64,000 nucleotides of DNA from Carboxylicivirga marina (GCF_016612505.1 NZ_JAENRR010000025.1:1-64000); one strand, 5' to 3'. Numbered from the stretch's first letter, positions 1 to 9,437 are shown. Numbers and translations: made by a program. Notes: generated by a model not told the origin, from the sequence alone.

Positions 1-2
1 GT

Positions 3-86
3 TTTACTGGACTTGATGCTGGTTTTAGGGGTGTTGGTGAAATTGTGAAATTGCCCAGGTGTTACCTCGCCTCTCGGTACTATTAA
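3..86 (+). CDS. Possible C-terminal end of a gene cut by the window edge
   Basis: An open frame enters from the left edge and ends with TAA at 84-86. Its last residues read FTGLDAGFRGVGEIVKLPR, then CYLASRYY. The stop lies at the foot of a terminator hairpin, as expected for a gene end, which is the main reason to believe this frame. Another frame ends at 48. I do not recognise the family from so short a tail. Confidence 0.3.
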   Translation, partial: FTGLDAGFRGVGEIVKLPRCYLASRYY

Positions 87-117
87 AAAGCAGTTACAAT
101 AGTAGCTGCTTTTTTTT
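85..117 (+). terminator. Intrinsic terminator
   Basis: Arm AAAAAGCAG (85-93) and its perfect complement CTGCTTTTT (106-114) enclose a 12-base loop, followed by more T up to 117. It would end the gene entering from the left edge. From 118 to 308 I see no further feature beyond an AT-rich leader for the next gene. Confidence 0.7.
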
Positions 118-308
118 GTGTTCAAATATTTAAACAAATGTGGCAGTATGATTTAAACTACCTGCGAAACTCTCTGATTTTAGCATTGAATGATTCTGTG
201 GTGGCATTCGTACTTCTTCCATTGGAAATGAATTTTTAGGATTTAATACTCATTATTTGACTGAACAATTCCTCATTTCAAACCTTTTCTTGTCAAAAAG
301 AATTACCA

Positions 309-1928
309 ATGAGTCAATATAAAGATACACTGCACATCGTTTATGGCAGCCGCACCGGCAATGCCAAATCTGTTGCAGTTCTGGCCGATAAATATGCTAA
401 AAGTCTAGGTTATCAGTCGACATTAGTGGCTATGCCTGATATGGATTATCAGGAATTGGCAAAAATCGAAAATTTAGTGGTTATTGTTAGCACACATGGA
501 GAGGGTGAGCCGCCTGTGCAGGCAGAAGGGTTTTACGATTTCTTGCATAGTGAGAGTATTAATTCAGTCAAAGCAAAATATGCCGTTTTAGGATTAGGCG
601 ATAGTAGTTATCGCTATTATTGCCAGACTGGTGAAGATATATCACAGCGTTTGGGTGAGCTTGGAGGTGAAATAATGCTGCCTCTGGTTAAATGTGATAT
701 TGATTTTGAAGAAACCGCCAAGCAATGGGTATTGGACGTATTTGAAGCTTTTAAACCTGTTCTGCCAGTGCTTCATAAGCCCATGAAAGATGGCTTTACT
801 TTTGATTTAAAACTCGATGGTGATACGCATTCGGCATACAAAGCGGAGTTGCTCGAAAAAAGACTACTAACAAGTTCTGATAGTACTAAAAAAGTACTGC
901 ATGTTAGTTTGTCGCTCAAGAATTCAGGGATGGATTATTTGCCTGGTGATGCCATCGGTGTTTACGGTACCAATTCGCGTATGTACGTCGATGAGTTATT
1001 GCTTGCTCTCAATGTTGATAAAGCCTACCCGATTAAGGATAAAGAAACAACGCGCTTATTAAAAGATGTGCTGATTCATGATTATGAGTTGACATTAATT
1101 ACACCTTTAGTGGTTCAGAAATATGCTGATATTTCACAAAACCAAGCATTAAATCAACTACTTGATGATACTCAGAAGTTGGAGAAATATGCGGCAGAAA
1201 AGGATGTGTTGGATTTGGTGATGGATTATCCGGGAGTTTATTCGGTAGAAGAATTTCTTGGCGTATTACGTAAGCTAAGTCAGCGATTGTATTCTGTGGC
1301 ATCCAGCAAGAGTCAGGTAGGTGAACAGGCCGATATTACGGTTAAAGTTATTGAAAATGCCGATGATAAAAGAACAAGAAATGGGGTGTGCTCATCTTTT
1401 TTATGGCATCGCCTTGATGTGGGAGATATGGTGCCGGTTACGCTCGAAAGTATTTCTAAATTCAGATTACCAGAAGATGATAATGTACCCATTGTGATGA
1501 TTGGTGCAGGTACTGGTGTAGCGCCTTTTCGGGGGTTTCTGCAAGAGCGTTTCGCCAGAGACGCAAGAGGAAAAAACTGGCTTATGTTTGGTGAGCGAAA
1601 TAGTCAATCAGACTTTTTATACAAAGATGATTTAACAGATTTGCAGAATAAAGGAATGCTTCATGAGTTAAATACTGCTTTTTCGCGCGATCAAAACGAG
1701 AAAATATATGTCAGCCATATTATTGAAGAAAGAGCAGCTAACTTGCTGGATTGGATTGAAAATGGTGCTGTCGTTTACGTGTGTGGAAGCAAAGATAAAC
1801 TGGCTGCTTCAGTACGAAATAGTTTTGTAAAAATTCTTAGCAATCATCATGGCATCAATTCTGATGAGGCAAAAAGACGATTAGAGCAGTTGAAGGCCAA
1901 TAAACAATTTCAGGAAGAAGTATATTAA
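309..1928 (+). CDS. Flavodoxin-FAD-NADPH diflavin reductase (sulfite reductase flavoprotein alpha-like)
   Basis: A 539-residue cytosolic diflavin reductase that passes electrons from NADPH through FAD and FMN to a partner protein. An N-terminal flavodoxin domain carries the FMN phosphate loop YGSRTGNAKS (about 13-22) and VLGLGDSSYRYY. The FAD domain has RLYSVASS and GVCSSFLW. The NADP domain has GAGTGVAPFRGFLQERF, FGERN and YVCGSKD, and the protein ends in an aromatic residue (EEVY), as in CysJ and cytochrome P450 reductases. It is somewhat shorter than enterobacterial CysJ, about 600 residues. No sulfite reductase hemoprotein gene is adjacent, so the electron acceptor is unknown. The gene appears monocistronic and is followed by a strong hairpin. 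Confidence 0.88.
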   Translation: MSQYKDTLHIVYGSRTGNAKSVAVLADKYAKSLGYQSTLVAMPDMDYQELAKIENLVVIVSTHGEGEPPVQAEGFYDFLHSESINSVKAKYAVLGLGDSSYRYYCQTGEDISQRLGELGGEIMLPLVKCDIDFEETAKQWVLDVFEAFKPVLPVLHKPMKDGFTFDLKLDGDTHSAYKAELLEKRLLTSSDSTKKVLHVSLSLKNSGMDYLPGDAIGVYGTNSRMYVDELLLALNVDKAYPIKDKETTRLLKDVLIHDYELTLITPLVVQKYADISQNQALNQLLDDTQKLEKYAAEKDVLDLVMDYPGVYSVEEFLGVLRKLSQRLYSVASSKSQVGEQADITVKVIENADDKRTRNGVCSSFLWHRLDVGDMVPVTLESISKFRLPEDDNVPIVMIGAGTGVAPFRGFLQERFARDARGKNWLMFGERNSQSDFLYKDDLTDLQNKGMLHELNTAFSRDQNEKIYVSHIIEERAANLLDWIENGAVVYVCGSKDKLAASVRNSFVKILSNHHGINSDEAKRRLEQLKANKQFQEEVY

Positions 1929-1952
1929 TCACTTCTTCCCGTTTAATTTACT

Positions 1953-1989
1953 AGCCTGAGTTTCATATTTTAACTTAACTCAGGCTTTT
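1953..1989 (+). terminator. Intrinsic terminator between convergent genes
   Basis: AGCCTGAGTT (1953-1962) pairs perfectly with AACTCAGGCT (1977-1986) and is followed by TTT. It serves the flavoprotein gene. The convergent KamA-like gene may use the same stem from the other side, but the T-run exists only on the plus strand. Confidence 0.75.
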
Positions 1990-1990
1990 G

Positions 1991-3325
1991 TTATATAGTT
2001 TGCTTTAAGAATGATGATTCAACCGGCTTAAGTTGATCAATCCATGTCGCATTTTCATCGTAATGGGTTAAAAATGGTTTGTACGATAGTTTATAATCAC
2101 GATGACGGATGTATTGAATTTGAAAATACTTCTCGCCATTTAGTGGATTTTCGATGATGCCCATAATTTGTGCTTTACCTTTGGCTGCCGACATGGATGG
2201 TCCGGTTACTGTTTTAGCCAGGCTTGAGGTTACCCGAATAGCATCACTATATATTTTGTAAGCTTTAGCCAGTGGAACCTGGAAATACTCAAACGGACCG
2301 GTTTCGCGCTCAACAAACATATAGTACGGAATCATCCCCATATTTACTTGCTGGTCCCACATTTTGGCCCATACTTCAGATGATGCATTGATGTTATTAA
2401 GCAATGGTGATTGCGTTCTTATTTCTGCACCCGTTGCTCTTATATTTTCAATGGCTTCGGCCACGGCACTGTTCGACATTTCCTGATAATGGTTAAAATG
2501 TGCCATAATAGACAGGTGAATGCCTTTGTCAACAATGCGTTTAAATAAATCCAGCATCTCCTGTGCTTCCTCGTTGTATTGTGGTAAAAACACAAAGGGC
2601 CACCAGGTCAGTGATTTTGTTCCGAAACGTATGGTTTTTAGATTCTTAATGTCTGCCTTAAAAATGGTGTCGATGTATTTACTTATCGTACGCGGACTCA
2701 TAATCATTGGGTCGCCACCTGTAAATAATAACTCGTGCAGATGCTCATGCTGTTTAAAGTAATCACATACCTGACCTATTTCTTTCATCGAAAACTGTAG
2801 GTCGAGATCTTTAACGAATTGTGGCCAGCGGAAGCAAAAGGTGCAGTTGGCATGGCAGGTTTGTCCCTGAGTTGGAAAGAACAAAGCGATATCGCGATAT
2901 TTGTGTTGCACACCTGGTAAAGGTTGTCCGTTTAGAGTAGGGATATTAGATTGTTGTTGTGCCGGGTGCGGGTTTAAACTCATACGGATGCTGTTGGCAA
3001 TTCTGGTGATTTCTTCTTGTGACTTGCCACTTTCAACCGCCCATTTAATTTTCTCGTAGTCATCTTGCCTGAGCATGTGACGATTGGGGAAGGTAAGTAT
3101 GTAACAAGGATCGGTTTCGTAATTAGCCCAATCAATCAAGTAATCCACCACATAATTATTGGCTTTAAAAGGCAAAACCTTCGATACAATTTCTATTTCC
3201 TGCTTCACCGTTTCAGGTAGCATTTTCATGTATTCGATTTGCCTAAAATTTTTAACGTTATAACTTATAATCTTCATATAATATGCAAGTAAATGGTCCT
3301 TAATTATACCAACACGGTCGGGCAT
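1991..3325 (-). CDS. KamA-family radical SAM protein (lysine 2,3-aminomutase-like)
   Basis: A radical SAM protein of up to 444 residues. The cluster motif CHANCTFC (C157, C161, C164) is CxxxCxxC, followed by FRWPQF as in the KamA family, and LLFTGGDP forms the next conserved block. KamA enzymes use PLP and a 5'-deoxyadenosyl radical to move an alpha-amino group to the beta carbon. Where lysine 2,3-aminomutase has a glycine-rich loop before its PLP lysine, this protein reads TGPSMSAAKGKAQIMG, so the substrate may not be lysine. An internal Met at 3277 (MKIISYNVKNF) looks like the family start and may be the true one. It is a single gene. Confidence 0.8.
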   Translation of the reverse strand: MPDRVGIIKDHLLAYYMKIISYNVKNFRQIEYMKMLPETVKQEIEIVSKVLPFKANNYVVDYLIDWANYETDPCYILTFPNRHMLRQDDYEKIKWAVESGKSQEEITRIANSIRMSLNPHPAQQQSNIPTLNGQPLPGVQHKYRDIALFFPTQGQTCHANCTFCFRWPQFVKDLDLQFSMKEIGQVCDYFKQHEHLHELLFTGGDPMIMSPRTISKYIDTIFKADIKNLKTIRFGTKSLTWWPFVFLPQYNEEAQEMLDLFKRIVDKGIHLSIMAHFNHYQEMSNSAVAEAIENIRATGAEIRTQSPLLNNINASSEVWAKMWDQQVNMGMIPYYMFVERETGPFEYFQVPLAKAYKIYSDAIRVTSSLAKTVTGPSMSAAKGKAQIMGIIENPLNGEKYFQIQYIRHRDYKLSYKPFLTHYDENATWIDQLKPVESSFLKQTI

Positions 3326-3371
3326 AAAATGTTTGATTTTTACTCAACTAAGGCTTGATGATTTATGACAC

Positions 3372-3405
3372 AAAAAAAAGCTACTTCGAATTCAAAGTAG
3401 CTTTT
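3372..3405 (-). terminator. Intrinsic terminator of the chemoreceptor gene
   Basis: On the minus strand AAAAGCTACTT pairs with AAGTAGCTTTT around a short loop and runs into eight T. It lies just after the stop of the chemotaxis receptor. Confidence 0.75.
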
Positions 3406-3429
3406 AGATGATTATGTATCTGAGTTTGT

Positions 3430-5268
3430 TTATTTGTCGCTGTCGGCATCAAAAACCTGGATGGCTTCTTCTAGCTGATGGGATAGCTGTTCAAGTGTTC
3501 GGGCGGCATTATTAATGTCGTCGGCGCCTGCTGCATTACGCTGCGTGATTTGATTCAATTGCTGCAGGGCACTGTTTATTTGCTCAACGCCACTTAGCTG
3601 CTCTAGCGATGCTGTCGATATTTCTTTTACTAATGTGGCAGTCTTTTCAATTTCTGGCGTTATTGTATCTAGTTTCTGACGAGCTACACGCGATGATTCA
3701 CGTGTGTCTTCAGAGGCCGATGTTATCTCGTTGGCTGCCTGTTGGCTTCGTTCAGCTAGTTTGCGTACTTCAGCTGCTACCACAGCAAAGCCTCGTCCTT
3801 CTTGGCCGGCACGAGCCGCTTCAACAGCTGCGTTAAGTGATAATATGTTGGTTTGCATAGCAATATCACTTATTACATTTATCTTCTCCGAAATTTCTTC
3901 GATGTACTCACTGGCTATTTTTGAGGCTTCGTTGCTATCGGTAATGCCTTTAGAGGCTTCGCTGGCGATACGTTCAGTGGCTCTTGAATTATCGGTGTTC
4001 TGCTGAATGTTGGCAAACATCTCTTCCATTGATGACGACACTTCTTCGGCTGATGAAGCTTGTTGTGTGGCACCATCTGAAAGTTCATTGGCGCCATTTG
4101 AGAGTTGCGTGCTTGCAGCCACAATCTGCTTGGCACTATCGCTCACCTCAACCACCATGTTTTTTAAATTAACCACCATCGAGTTTAAGGCATCTGCCAG
4201 CTGGCCTACTTCATCTTTTCTGTCAGAGATAAATTCCACAGATAAATCGCCATTGGCCAATCGCTGAGCTTGTGCTATGCTTTGTTCAACAGGTCTGGCG
4301 ATGGCTTTAGATAAAAAGAACACCAGGCTAAACCAAAGTATTAGAACAATTATTAAGGCATATATTAAAATTTGATGTTGTAGTGAGTTGATTTGTTCGC
4401 TATCATCGCCCATTTTCATCATCATATCCAAACCAACATCTGCTGTTGCTCCAACTTCCCACATTATACTCTTAGCTAATTCAAATTGCTTTAGTTCTTC
4501 TGTTTTAAGCTGTCGTAAGGTACTTAAATAGTCGTTCATCGAACTTAATGCTGAATAGATTAACTCATCCTCACTTTGATTATAGCTTTTGCTTTCGATT
4601 TGACTTTTTACGCTATTGAAATTGTCGATTGTTGATCCTATATCTGAATAATCTTGTATAGACTCTTTATTGTAAATTTCTAATATTATACCTGATAATT
4701 GCTGATGTGCCTGCCTGGCGTTGTAGGTGCCAAGTTCCTTCAGCTCATTCGTTAATTCAAGAAATGTTGTCTTGTGTTGAGTCGATTTAAGGAATAGTGT
4801 ATAATACGATGAGGTCGTTTCGCGATACAGTTTTACTTGCTCGATTAACAATGGCATGTCAACACCGGCCGAAGTCATTATTGTCAAGTCGTTGTTTAAA
4901 ACGCTTTGAAGTTCGTTTAATGCCGTTGCTGTTTTCTCAAAGCTTTTCTCAGCCCTATTTTTATAGTAAGAGTTTCCTGTAAAGTCATATGAGCGGGCAA
5001 ACTCACGTGTTTCGTGCCAGTAACGATCTAGCTTTCCAGCTTCTCGTACAATAGGGATGTAGGTTTGTGTTAGCTCTTTGATGCCTTTGTTAACTTTCTG
5101 GAGGTTAACTAAAATGACGATTCCTAGCACGATGACGACCGCCATAATAAGGGCGAATCCACTCCCTATTTTGGAGCGAATTTTAAGATCTTTCCACTTC
5201 ATACTTGTTGGTTGTTTTGTTGCAAATACTTTCCGAAAGTTGTGAAAAAAATCATGTTTTGAAAACAA
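3430..5268 (-). CDS. Methyl-accepting chemotaxis protein
   Basis: An inner-membrane chemoreceptor of up to 612 residues. One membrane segment lies near 34-56 ([17 protein letters not shown]). A periplasmic helical region of about 240 residues follows, then a second membrane segment near 298-320, a HAMP domain, and the cytoplasmic coiled-coil with the signalling tip [17 protein letters not shown]. It would signal to CheA/CheW, which are not in this window. The start may be the Met at 5202 ([16 protein letters not shown]), which puts the membrane helix closer to the N-terminus. The gene is divergent from a sugar-binding lipoprotein only 59 bp away, so that protein may deliver the ligand signal. 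Confidence 0.92.
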   Translation of the reverse strand: MFSKHDFFHNFRKVFATKQPTSMKWKDLKIRSKIGSGFALIMAVVIVLGIVILVNLQKVNKGIKELTQTYIPIVREAGKLDRYWHETREFARSYDFTGNSYYKNRAEKSFEKTATALNELQSVLNNDLTIMTSAGVDMPLLIEQVKLYRETTSSYYTLFLKSTQHKTTFLELTNELKELGTYNARQAHQQLSGIILEIYNKESIQDYSDIGSTIDNFNSVKSQIESKSYNQSEDELIYSALSSMNDYLSTLRQLKTEELKQFELAKSIMWEVGATADVGLDMMMKMGDDSEQINSLQHQILIYALIIVLILWFSLVFFLSKAIARPVEQSIAQAQRLANGDLSVEFISDRKDEVGQLADALNSMVVNLKNMVVEVSDSAKQIVAASTQLSNGANELSDGATQQASSAEEVSSSMEEMFANIQQNTDNSRATERIASEASKGITDSNEASKIASEYIEEISEKINVISDIAMQTNILSLNAAVEAARAGQEGRGFAVVAAEVRKLAERSQQAANEITSASEDTRESSRVARQKLDTITPEIEKTATLVKEISTASLEQLSGVEQINSALQQLNQITQRNAAGADDINNAARTLEQLSHQLEEAIQVFDADSDK

Positions 5269-5288
5269 TATTGTGATAAAATGTTACT

Positions 5289-5302
5289 TTTAGGGCCCCA
5301 AA
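5289..5302. promoter_or_regulatory. Near-perfect 14-bp GC-centred palindrome, possible operator
   Basis: TTTAGGGCCCCAAA has one mismatch between half-sites around a GGGCCC centre. It stands out in an AT-rich stretch and lies in the 59-bp gap between the divergent chemoreceptor and sugar-binding lipoprotein genes, where it could control both. No regulator is assigned. Confidence 0.35.
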
Positions 5303-5327
5303 CCTGTGATTTAAAATCAATATAAAT

Positions 5328-6335
5328 ATGCGCAATATCAATTTGATTGTATTCATGTGCCTGATTGTCATTATTAATGCATGTCAGTCAGACAAAGCTG
5401 TAAAACTGGGCTTTATCTATTCAACGCCTAATACAGAGCGATATGTTAAAGAAGCTAACTTCTTTAGAGCATATGCGGAGAAACATGGTGCAACCGTTTA
5501 TCTTGAACATGGTAATGGTGATGAAGCTATTCAATATCAAAAAGCCCTTGAGTTGTTTGACAAAGGTATTGATGGCTTGGCTATTATTGCGGTAAATGCC
5601 AATACAGCTGCTGCTATTGTTAGAGAAGGGCAGGGGCGAGGTGTTAAGGTGATGGCCTATAATCGCTTGATAAAAAACTGTGACCTGGATTTTTTCGTGT
5701 CGGGTGATAATAACGCTTTAGGAAAAATGATGGTTGATGAAATCATTAAAGTTAAGCCACGGGGCAATGCGATTATACTAGGTGGTGATAAATACGACCG
5801 TAATGCAGTGGAGTTAGCAGCATCGATTAATAAGCATTTAAAGCCGCATATCGAATCGGGCAATATTGACGTGCTGTATGAAACGTTTGTAGAAGAGTGG
5901 AGTGATGTGAATGCAGCTTATGAGTTAGAGCAGTTTATTTCATTATCAGGTCAGGTGCCTGATATTATATTTGCCGGTTTTGATGGCATGTCAGGCGGTT
6001 GCATAAGGGTGCTTGGGGAGCGCAATGAGGAAAAAGTAGTTTATATCAGCGGGCAAGATGCCACAGTTGAAGGTGTTAAAAATATCGTAGCCGGCAAACA
6101 GCAGATGACGGCTTTTCACCCATTAAAAGATACTGGTAGTAAAGCAGCTGAAATAATGCTGCAGTTGGTTGCTAATGAGAAGAAAGCCGAAAAAATGGCC
6201 AACTCATATACCAATAACGGACAAATAGATGTGCCTACCGTAAAGGTGCCATCTATTGCTGTAACTAAAAGTAATGTCAAAAAAGTACTTGTTGATGATG
6301 CTAAGTTTTACACCTACGAAGAAATTTACAACTAG
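5328..6335 (+). CDS. XylF-like periplasmic sugar-binding lipoprotein
   Basis: A 335-residue type I periplasmic binding protein. The lipoprotein signal ends in NAC with the lipid-bearing Cys19. The mature part starts KLGFIYSTPNTERY and keeps the ABC sugar-binding order, with GIDGLAIIAVNAN, VMAYNRL, FVSGDNNALGKMM and VYISGQDATVEGV, closest in look to D-xylose binders. No ABC permease or ATPase gene is nearby. Its divergent neighbour is a chemoreceptor, so a sensory role rather than transport is likely (inference). The sugar is unknown. Confidence 0.85.
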   Translation: MRNINLIVFMCLIVIINACQSDKAVKLGFIYSTPNTERYVKEANFFRAYAEKHGATVYLEHGNGDEAIQYQKALELFDKGIDGLAIIAVNANTAAAIVREGQGRGVKVMAYNRLIKNCDLDFFVSGDNNALGKMMVDEIIKVKPRGNAIILGGDKYDRNAVELAASINKHLKPHIESGNIDVLYETFVEEWSDVNAAYELEQFISLSGQVPDIIFAGFDGMSGGCIRVLGERNEEKVVYISGQDATVEGVKNIVAGKQQMTAFHPLKDTGSKAAEIMLQLVANEKKAEKMANSYTNNGQIDVPTVKVPSIAVTKSNVKKVLVDDAKFYTYEEIYN

Positions 6336-6341
6336 GCTTTT

Positions 6342-7301
6342 TTAATTACTTGAAGCGATTCTTTGTTCAACATTGCGGGCGAAGTTTCTTTTAAATTGTA
6401 CATCTACATAATTATCGATGCGCATGCATACTTCCGATGAAAACTCAATGCCATACGAAGCAATGCTGACCCAATCTTTAGCGGTAATGGTAAGCTCGTT
6501 ATTCTCTTTGTTGATCTTGTAATCTAGTAGTGCTTTAATAATACCGGCATTAAAATTATCACCTGCACCAATGGTGCTAACAGGATTGATAATAGGTACC
6601 TGAAAATGATGATGGTATGATGTGCCAAAAGCATAAACACCATTGGAACCAGCTGTTATAATCAGATTGTTACAATGAGCAGCCACTCGGGCATATACTT
6701 CTGTGGGATTTGATAGGCCGTAGATGTTTTCAAAATCTTCGTCGCTCCCTCTCACTATATCTGCTATCTGGAAATTTTCTTCAATTATCGGAATAAGTTT
6801 CTCTCTGTTTTTAAGATGGTGTTTTCTGAAGTTAGGGTCGTAAATGATTAACGCACCATTGCTTTTAGCCACTCGTAAATAATCCATTAGTCTTGGGCGT
6901 ATGGCTGGGTTAAGCCCAAAGTAAGAGCCAAAAATGATGATGTCGTTATCAGTAAAATCAGGAATATTGCCTACGAGTCTTTGTTTAGGATATTCTTTAA
7001 AGAATTCGTATTCGGCATCATTATTCTCATTCAGATAGGCGAGTGCCAAGGCCGACTTCCCTTCGGTAAAACGACATACGTACTCAGTGTTAAGCTGGTT
7101 GTCACTCAGAAATTGCATGATGTTCTCACCAACTTTGTCTCGTCCTATTTCGGTAATGAAGTTAACTGGTACGTCTACTCTTGCTAATGATACCAATGTG
7201 TTTAAAGCGCTACCGCCTGCTTTGGCAGCAATTGGTTGATGATTCTTAAAAATGATGTCCAAAACGGTTTCTCCTATCCCAAAAACTCTTCTCTTGCTCA
7301 C
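6342..7301 (-). CDS. PfkB-family carbohydrate kinase
   Basis: A ribokinase-like sugar kinase of 319 residues with FGIGETVLDIIF at the start, KAGGSALNTLVSLAR for sugar binding and the C-terminal signature STIGAGDNFNAGI with the catalytic Asp. An in-frame ATG at 7358 would give 19 more residues, but that stretch contains the terminator of the preceding gene. I therefore choose GTG at 7301, giving MSKRRVFGIGE, the usual PfkB beginning. It is the last gene of the SIS - phosphohexomutase - isochorismatase - kinase row on this strand. A terminator before it means it may be expressed apart or by readthrough. Substrate not known, fructose-like sugars being typical. Confidence 0.88.
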   Translation of the reverse strand: MSKRRVFGIGETVLDIIFKNHQPIAAKAGGSALNTLVSLARVDVPVNFITEIGRDKVGENIMQFLSDNQLNTEYVCRFTEGKSALALAYLNENNDAEYEFFKEYPKQRLVGNIPDFTDNDIIIFGSYFGLNPAIRPRLMDYLRVAKSNGALIIYDPNFRKHHLKNREKLIPIIEENFQIADIVRGSDEDFENIYGLSNPTEVYARVAAHCNNLIITAGSNGVYAFGTSYHHHFQVPIINPVSTIGAGDNFNAGIIKALLDYKINKENNELTITAKDWVSIASYGIEFSSEVCMRIDNYVDVQFKRNFARNVEQRIASSN

Positions 7302-7325
7302 GTTACGTTTTTTAAAATATCCCAA

Positions 7326-7352
7326 TAAAAAAGCCACCTCTTTAAAGGTGGC
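7326..7352 (-). terminator. Intrinsic terminator after the isochorismatase gene
   Basis: On the minus strand GAGCCACCTTTAAAGGTGG-type pairing gives a GCCACCT / AGGTGGC stem followed by TTTTTTATT. It lies between the isochorismatase stop and the PfkB GTG start, and rules out the longer PfkB start. Confidence 0.75.
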
Positions 7353-7373
7353 TCGCAAAATATGTATTTTCAG

Positions 7374-7916
7374 TTACTTAACCAATTTACTGATGGTTTT
7401 AAATGCATCAGAACCTGCAATACGACATAGTTCAAATAAGATAGATTCGTAGCTACTCACGATAACTCCTTCATGGCGTAGTCGCTCAAGCGCAATGCGT
7501 TTGTTTTCAGTAGTACGTGAACTTACACAATCTTCAACTATAACAGGTGTGAAACCTCTTTCTCGTAGGTCAATAGCTGTTTGTAGCATGCAGATGTGTG
7601 TTTCCATACCTGCCAGAATTACAGTGCGTTTTGTGCTTGTTTCGAGTGCTTCCATGAATTTTGGATCGTCGCAGCAGCTAAACGCCATTTTCTCAAAATG
7701 AGGGTCTTCTTTTACAAATGTTTCAATTCCTTCAATGGTATCGCCCAAGCCTTTTTTATATTGCTCAGTTACTAAAAAAGGAACCTCCAAGGCTTTAAGT
7801 CCCTGAACCAATATTTTTGTGTTGTTCTCTAACTGCTCATGCTCATTAATATGAGGGAATAATCTCTCCTGAATGTCAACAACAACGCCAATTACATTCT
7901 CTTTTAATAGTCTCAT
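7374..7916 (-). CDS. Isochorismatase-family cysteine hydrolase (YcaC-like)
   Basis: A 180-residue single-domain hydrolase. The catalytic triad of the family is visible: D14 in VVVDIQ, K76 in HFEKMAFS and C109 in LAGMETHICMLQTA. Members act on amides or related groups, and the natural substrate of this branch is generally unknown. The stop of the upstream phosphohexomutase (7918) and this start (7916) are nearly contiguous, so the two are co-transcribed. Its place in a sugar-phosphate operon is unexplained. Confidence 0.85.
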   Translation of the reverse strand: MRLLKENVIGVVVDIQERLFPHINEHEQLENNTKILVQGLKALEVPFLVTEQYKKGLGDTIEGIETFVKEDPHFEKMAFSCCDDPKFMEALETSTKRTVILAGMETHICMLQTAIDLRERGFTPVIVEDCVSSRTTENKRIALERLRHEGVIVSSYESILFELCRIAGSDAFKTISKLVK

Positions 7917-7917
7917 C

Positions 7918-9435
7918 TTATCTGTTAATTAATGATTTTAAGTCTAGTTCATTAAAATTCTCAAAAAAGCTTACCAACTCTTTGGCAATGACTTCAACAC
8001 CACCTTGGTTATCTGACTCAATATTTAAGGGGATAACGGGGTCATGCAGCGACAAACGCAATAAAAACCATCCTTTGGTTCCGTTGCTATTGATGCTTAC
8101 GCGCACGCCTTCATAATTATTTGGCACCAATTCCCAACCTGTTTTTGAAGCAGCCAAATGACCCAATTCACTGATCACCTTCTCGCCATATGACTTAAAG
8201 TCTTCAGCATTTATATTGATTCGAAATTCTTTACTTTCGGCAGGAACAGGTAGTTGGCTGATTAAAGAAGTAAGCGATTTACCTTCTTTTTTTAATTGTG
8301 CCATTTTGATAACACATTTCGTTACCAGATAAGCACCATCATCTAAAAAGTAATTTTCTTTTAATGCTGCGTGGCCTGATGTTTCAATTGCTAACCACGA
8401 TTCTTCGCCTGTTTCGTTTAGTCGAATGGCTTCGTTTATCACATTTTTATAGCCCCGCTTAAAACGATGATGCTGACCTTTTAGTACATCAGTAATAAAC
8501 CAGCCAAGGCCATCTGAAGTAATAGAATCAGTTACCACTGTTGAGCCCGGATGCTCTTCATTAACAATAGCTGCCGAAAGGGCTACCAATTCGTTACGGT
8601 TAATCGGGTTGCCATTTTCGTCAACAATTGCTGCCCGATCCACATCTGTATCGAAGATGATACCTAAGTCTGTATTGTTGTTTTTTACAGCATCGCAAAT
8701 CGATTTCATGGCAATGGCATCCTCCGGGTTAGGCACATGATTGGGGAAGCGTCCATCTGGTTCTAAAAACTGACTACTACTCACATCAGCACCTAATACT
8801 TCCAATACTTTACTGGCATAAAAACCACCGGCACCATTTCCGGCATCAACAGTCATCTTAAAGCCACTTAATGGTTGTTCGTAGTTACTTATTGAGTTAA
8901 CTTCTTTTCTGATTTTGTCAACCAGTAAATTTGAATAGACGCTTATAAAATCAATTTGCTCAACAGAGCCGCCATCTTTTTGAGTTGGCTCAGTCAGAGT
9001 TTCAGCTATGGCAAGAATTTCTGTAATGTCCTTTTTTTCTAATCCGCCTTCAGGTGTAAAGAATTTTAAACCATTGCGGTTAAAAGGCAAGTGACTGGCT
9101 GTTAGCATAACGCCACCATGGGCCTTATAGGGGGGCGTAATGGTTGTCATAAACATGGCTGGAGTTGAAGCCATACCACAATCCAAAACTTCAGCACCGC
9201 TATCGGCCAAAGAATTAATAAAAGCGGTTTTTAATTCCGGACCTGATAAGCGAGAATCCATTCCAACAGCAACTTTAATACGGCCAGAATTTCGCTTTTC
9301 TAACCATTGGTAGAAAGCTGCCCCTAAAGTGGCAACAATGATTGCATCAAGGTTAACTTCCTGACCGGCAATGCCTGTTAACGCTACACCTCGTATGTCA
9401 GAGCCGTTTTGTAGTTTCTTCCAGTTGAAATCCAT
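7918..9435 (-). CDS. Phosphomannomutase/phosphoglucomutase
   Basis: A 505-residue alpha-D-phosphohexomutase that moves phosphate between C6 and C1 of hexoses. The phosphoserine loop is GVMLTASHLPFNRNGLKFF with S114. The usual TASHNP is TASHLP here. The metal loop FDTDVDRAA, the sugar loop ETSGHAAL and the C-terminal phosphate loop with SNGTKGWFLLR are present. It lies 2 bp after the SIS isomerase gene, so they form one operon. It could feed mannose-1-P or glucose-1-P to nucleotide-sugar synthesis for the polysaccharide genes far downstream, but that link is inference. Confidence 0.88.
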   Translation of the reverse strand: MDFNWKKLQNGSDIRGVALTGIAGQEVNLDAIIVATLGAAFYQWLEKRNSGRIKVAVGMDSRLSGPELKTAFINSLADSGAEVLDCGMASTPAMFMTTITPPYKAHGGVMLTASHLPFNRNGLKFFTPEGGLEKKDITEILAIAETLTEPTQKDGGSVEQIDFISVYSNLLVDKIRKEVNSISNYEQPLSGFKMTVDAGNGAGGFYASKVLEVLGADVSSSQFLEPDGRFPNHVPNPEDAIAMKSICDAVKNNNTDLGIIFDTDVDRAAIVDENGNPINRNELVALSAAIVNEEHPGSTVVTDSITSDGLGWFITDVLKGQHHRFKRGYKNVINEAIRLNETGEESWLAIETSGHAALKENYFLDDGAYLVTKCVIKMAQLKKEGKSLTSLISQLPVPAESKEFRININAEDFKSYGEKVISELGHLAASKTGWELVPNNYEGVRVSINSNGTKGWFLLRLSLHDPVIPLNIESDNQGGVEVIAKELVSFFENFNELDLKSLINR

Positions 9436-9437
9436 AC

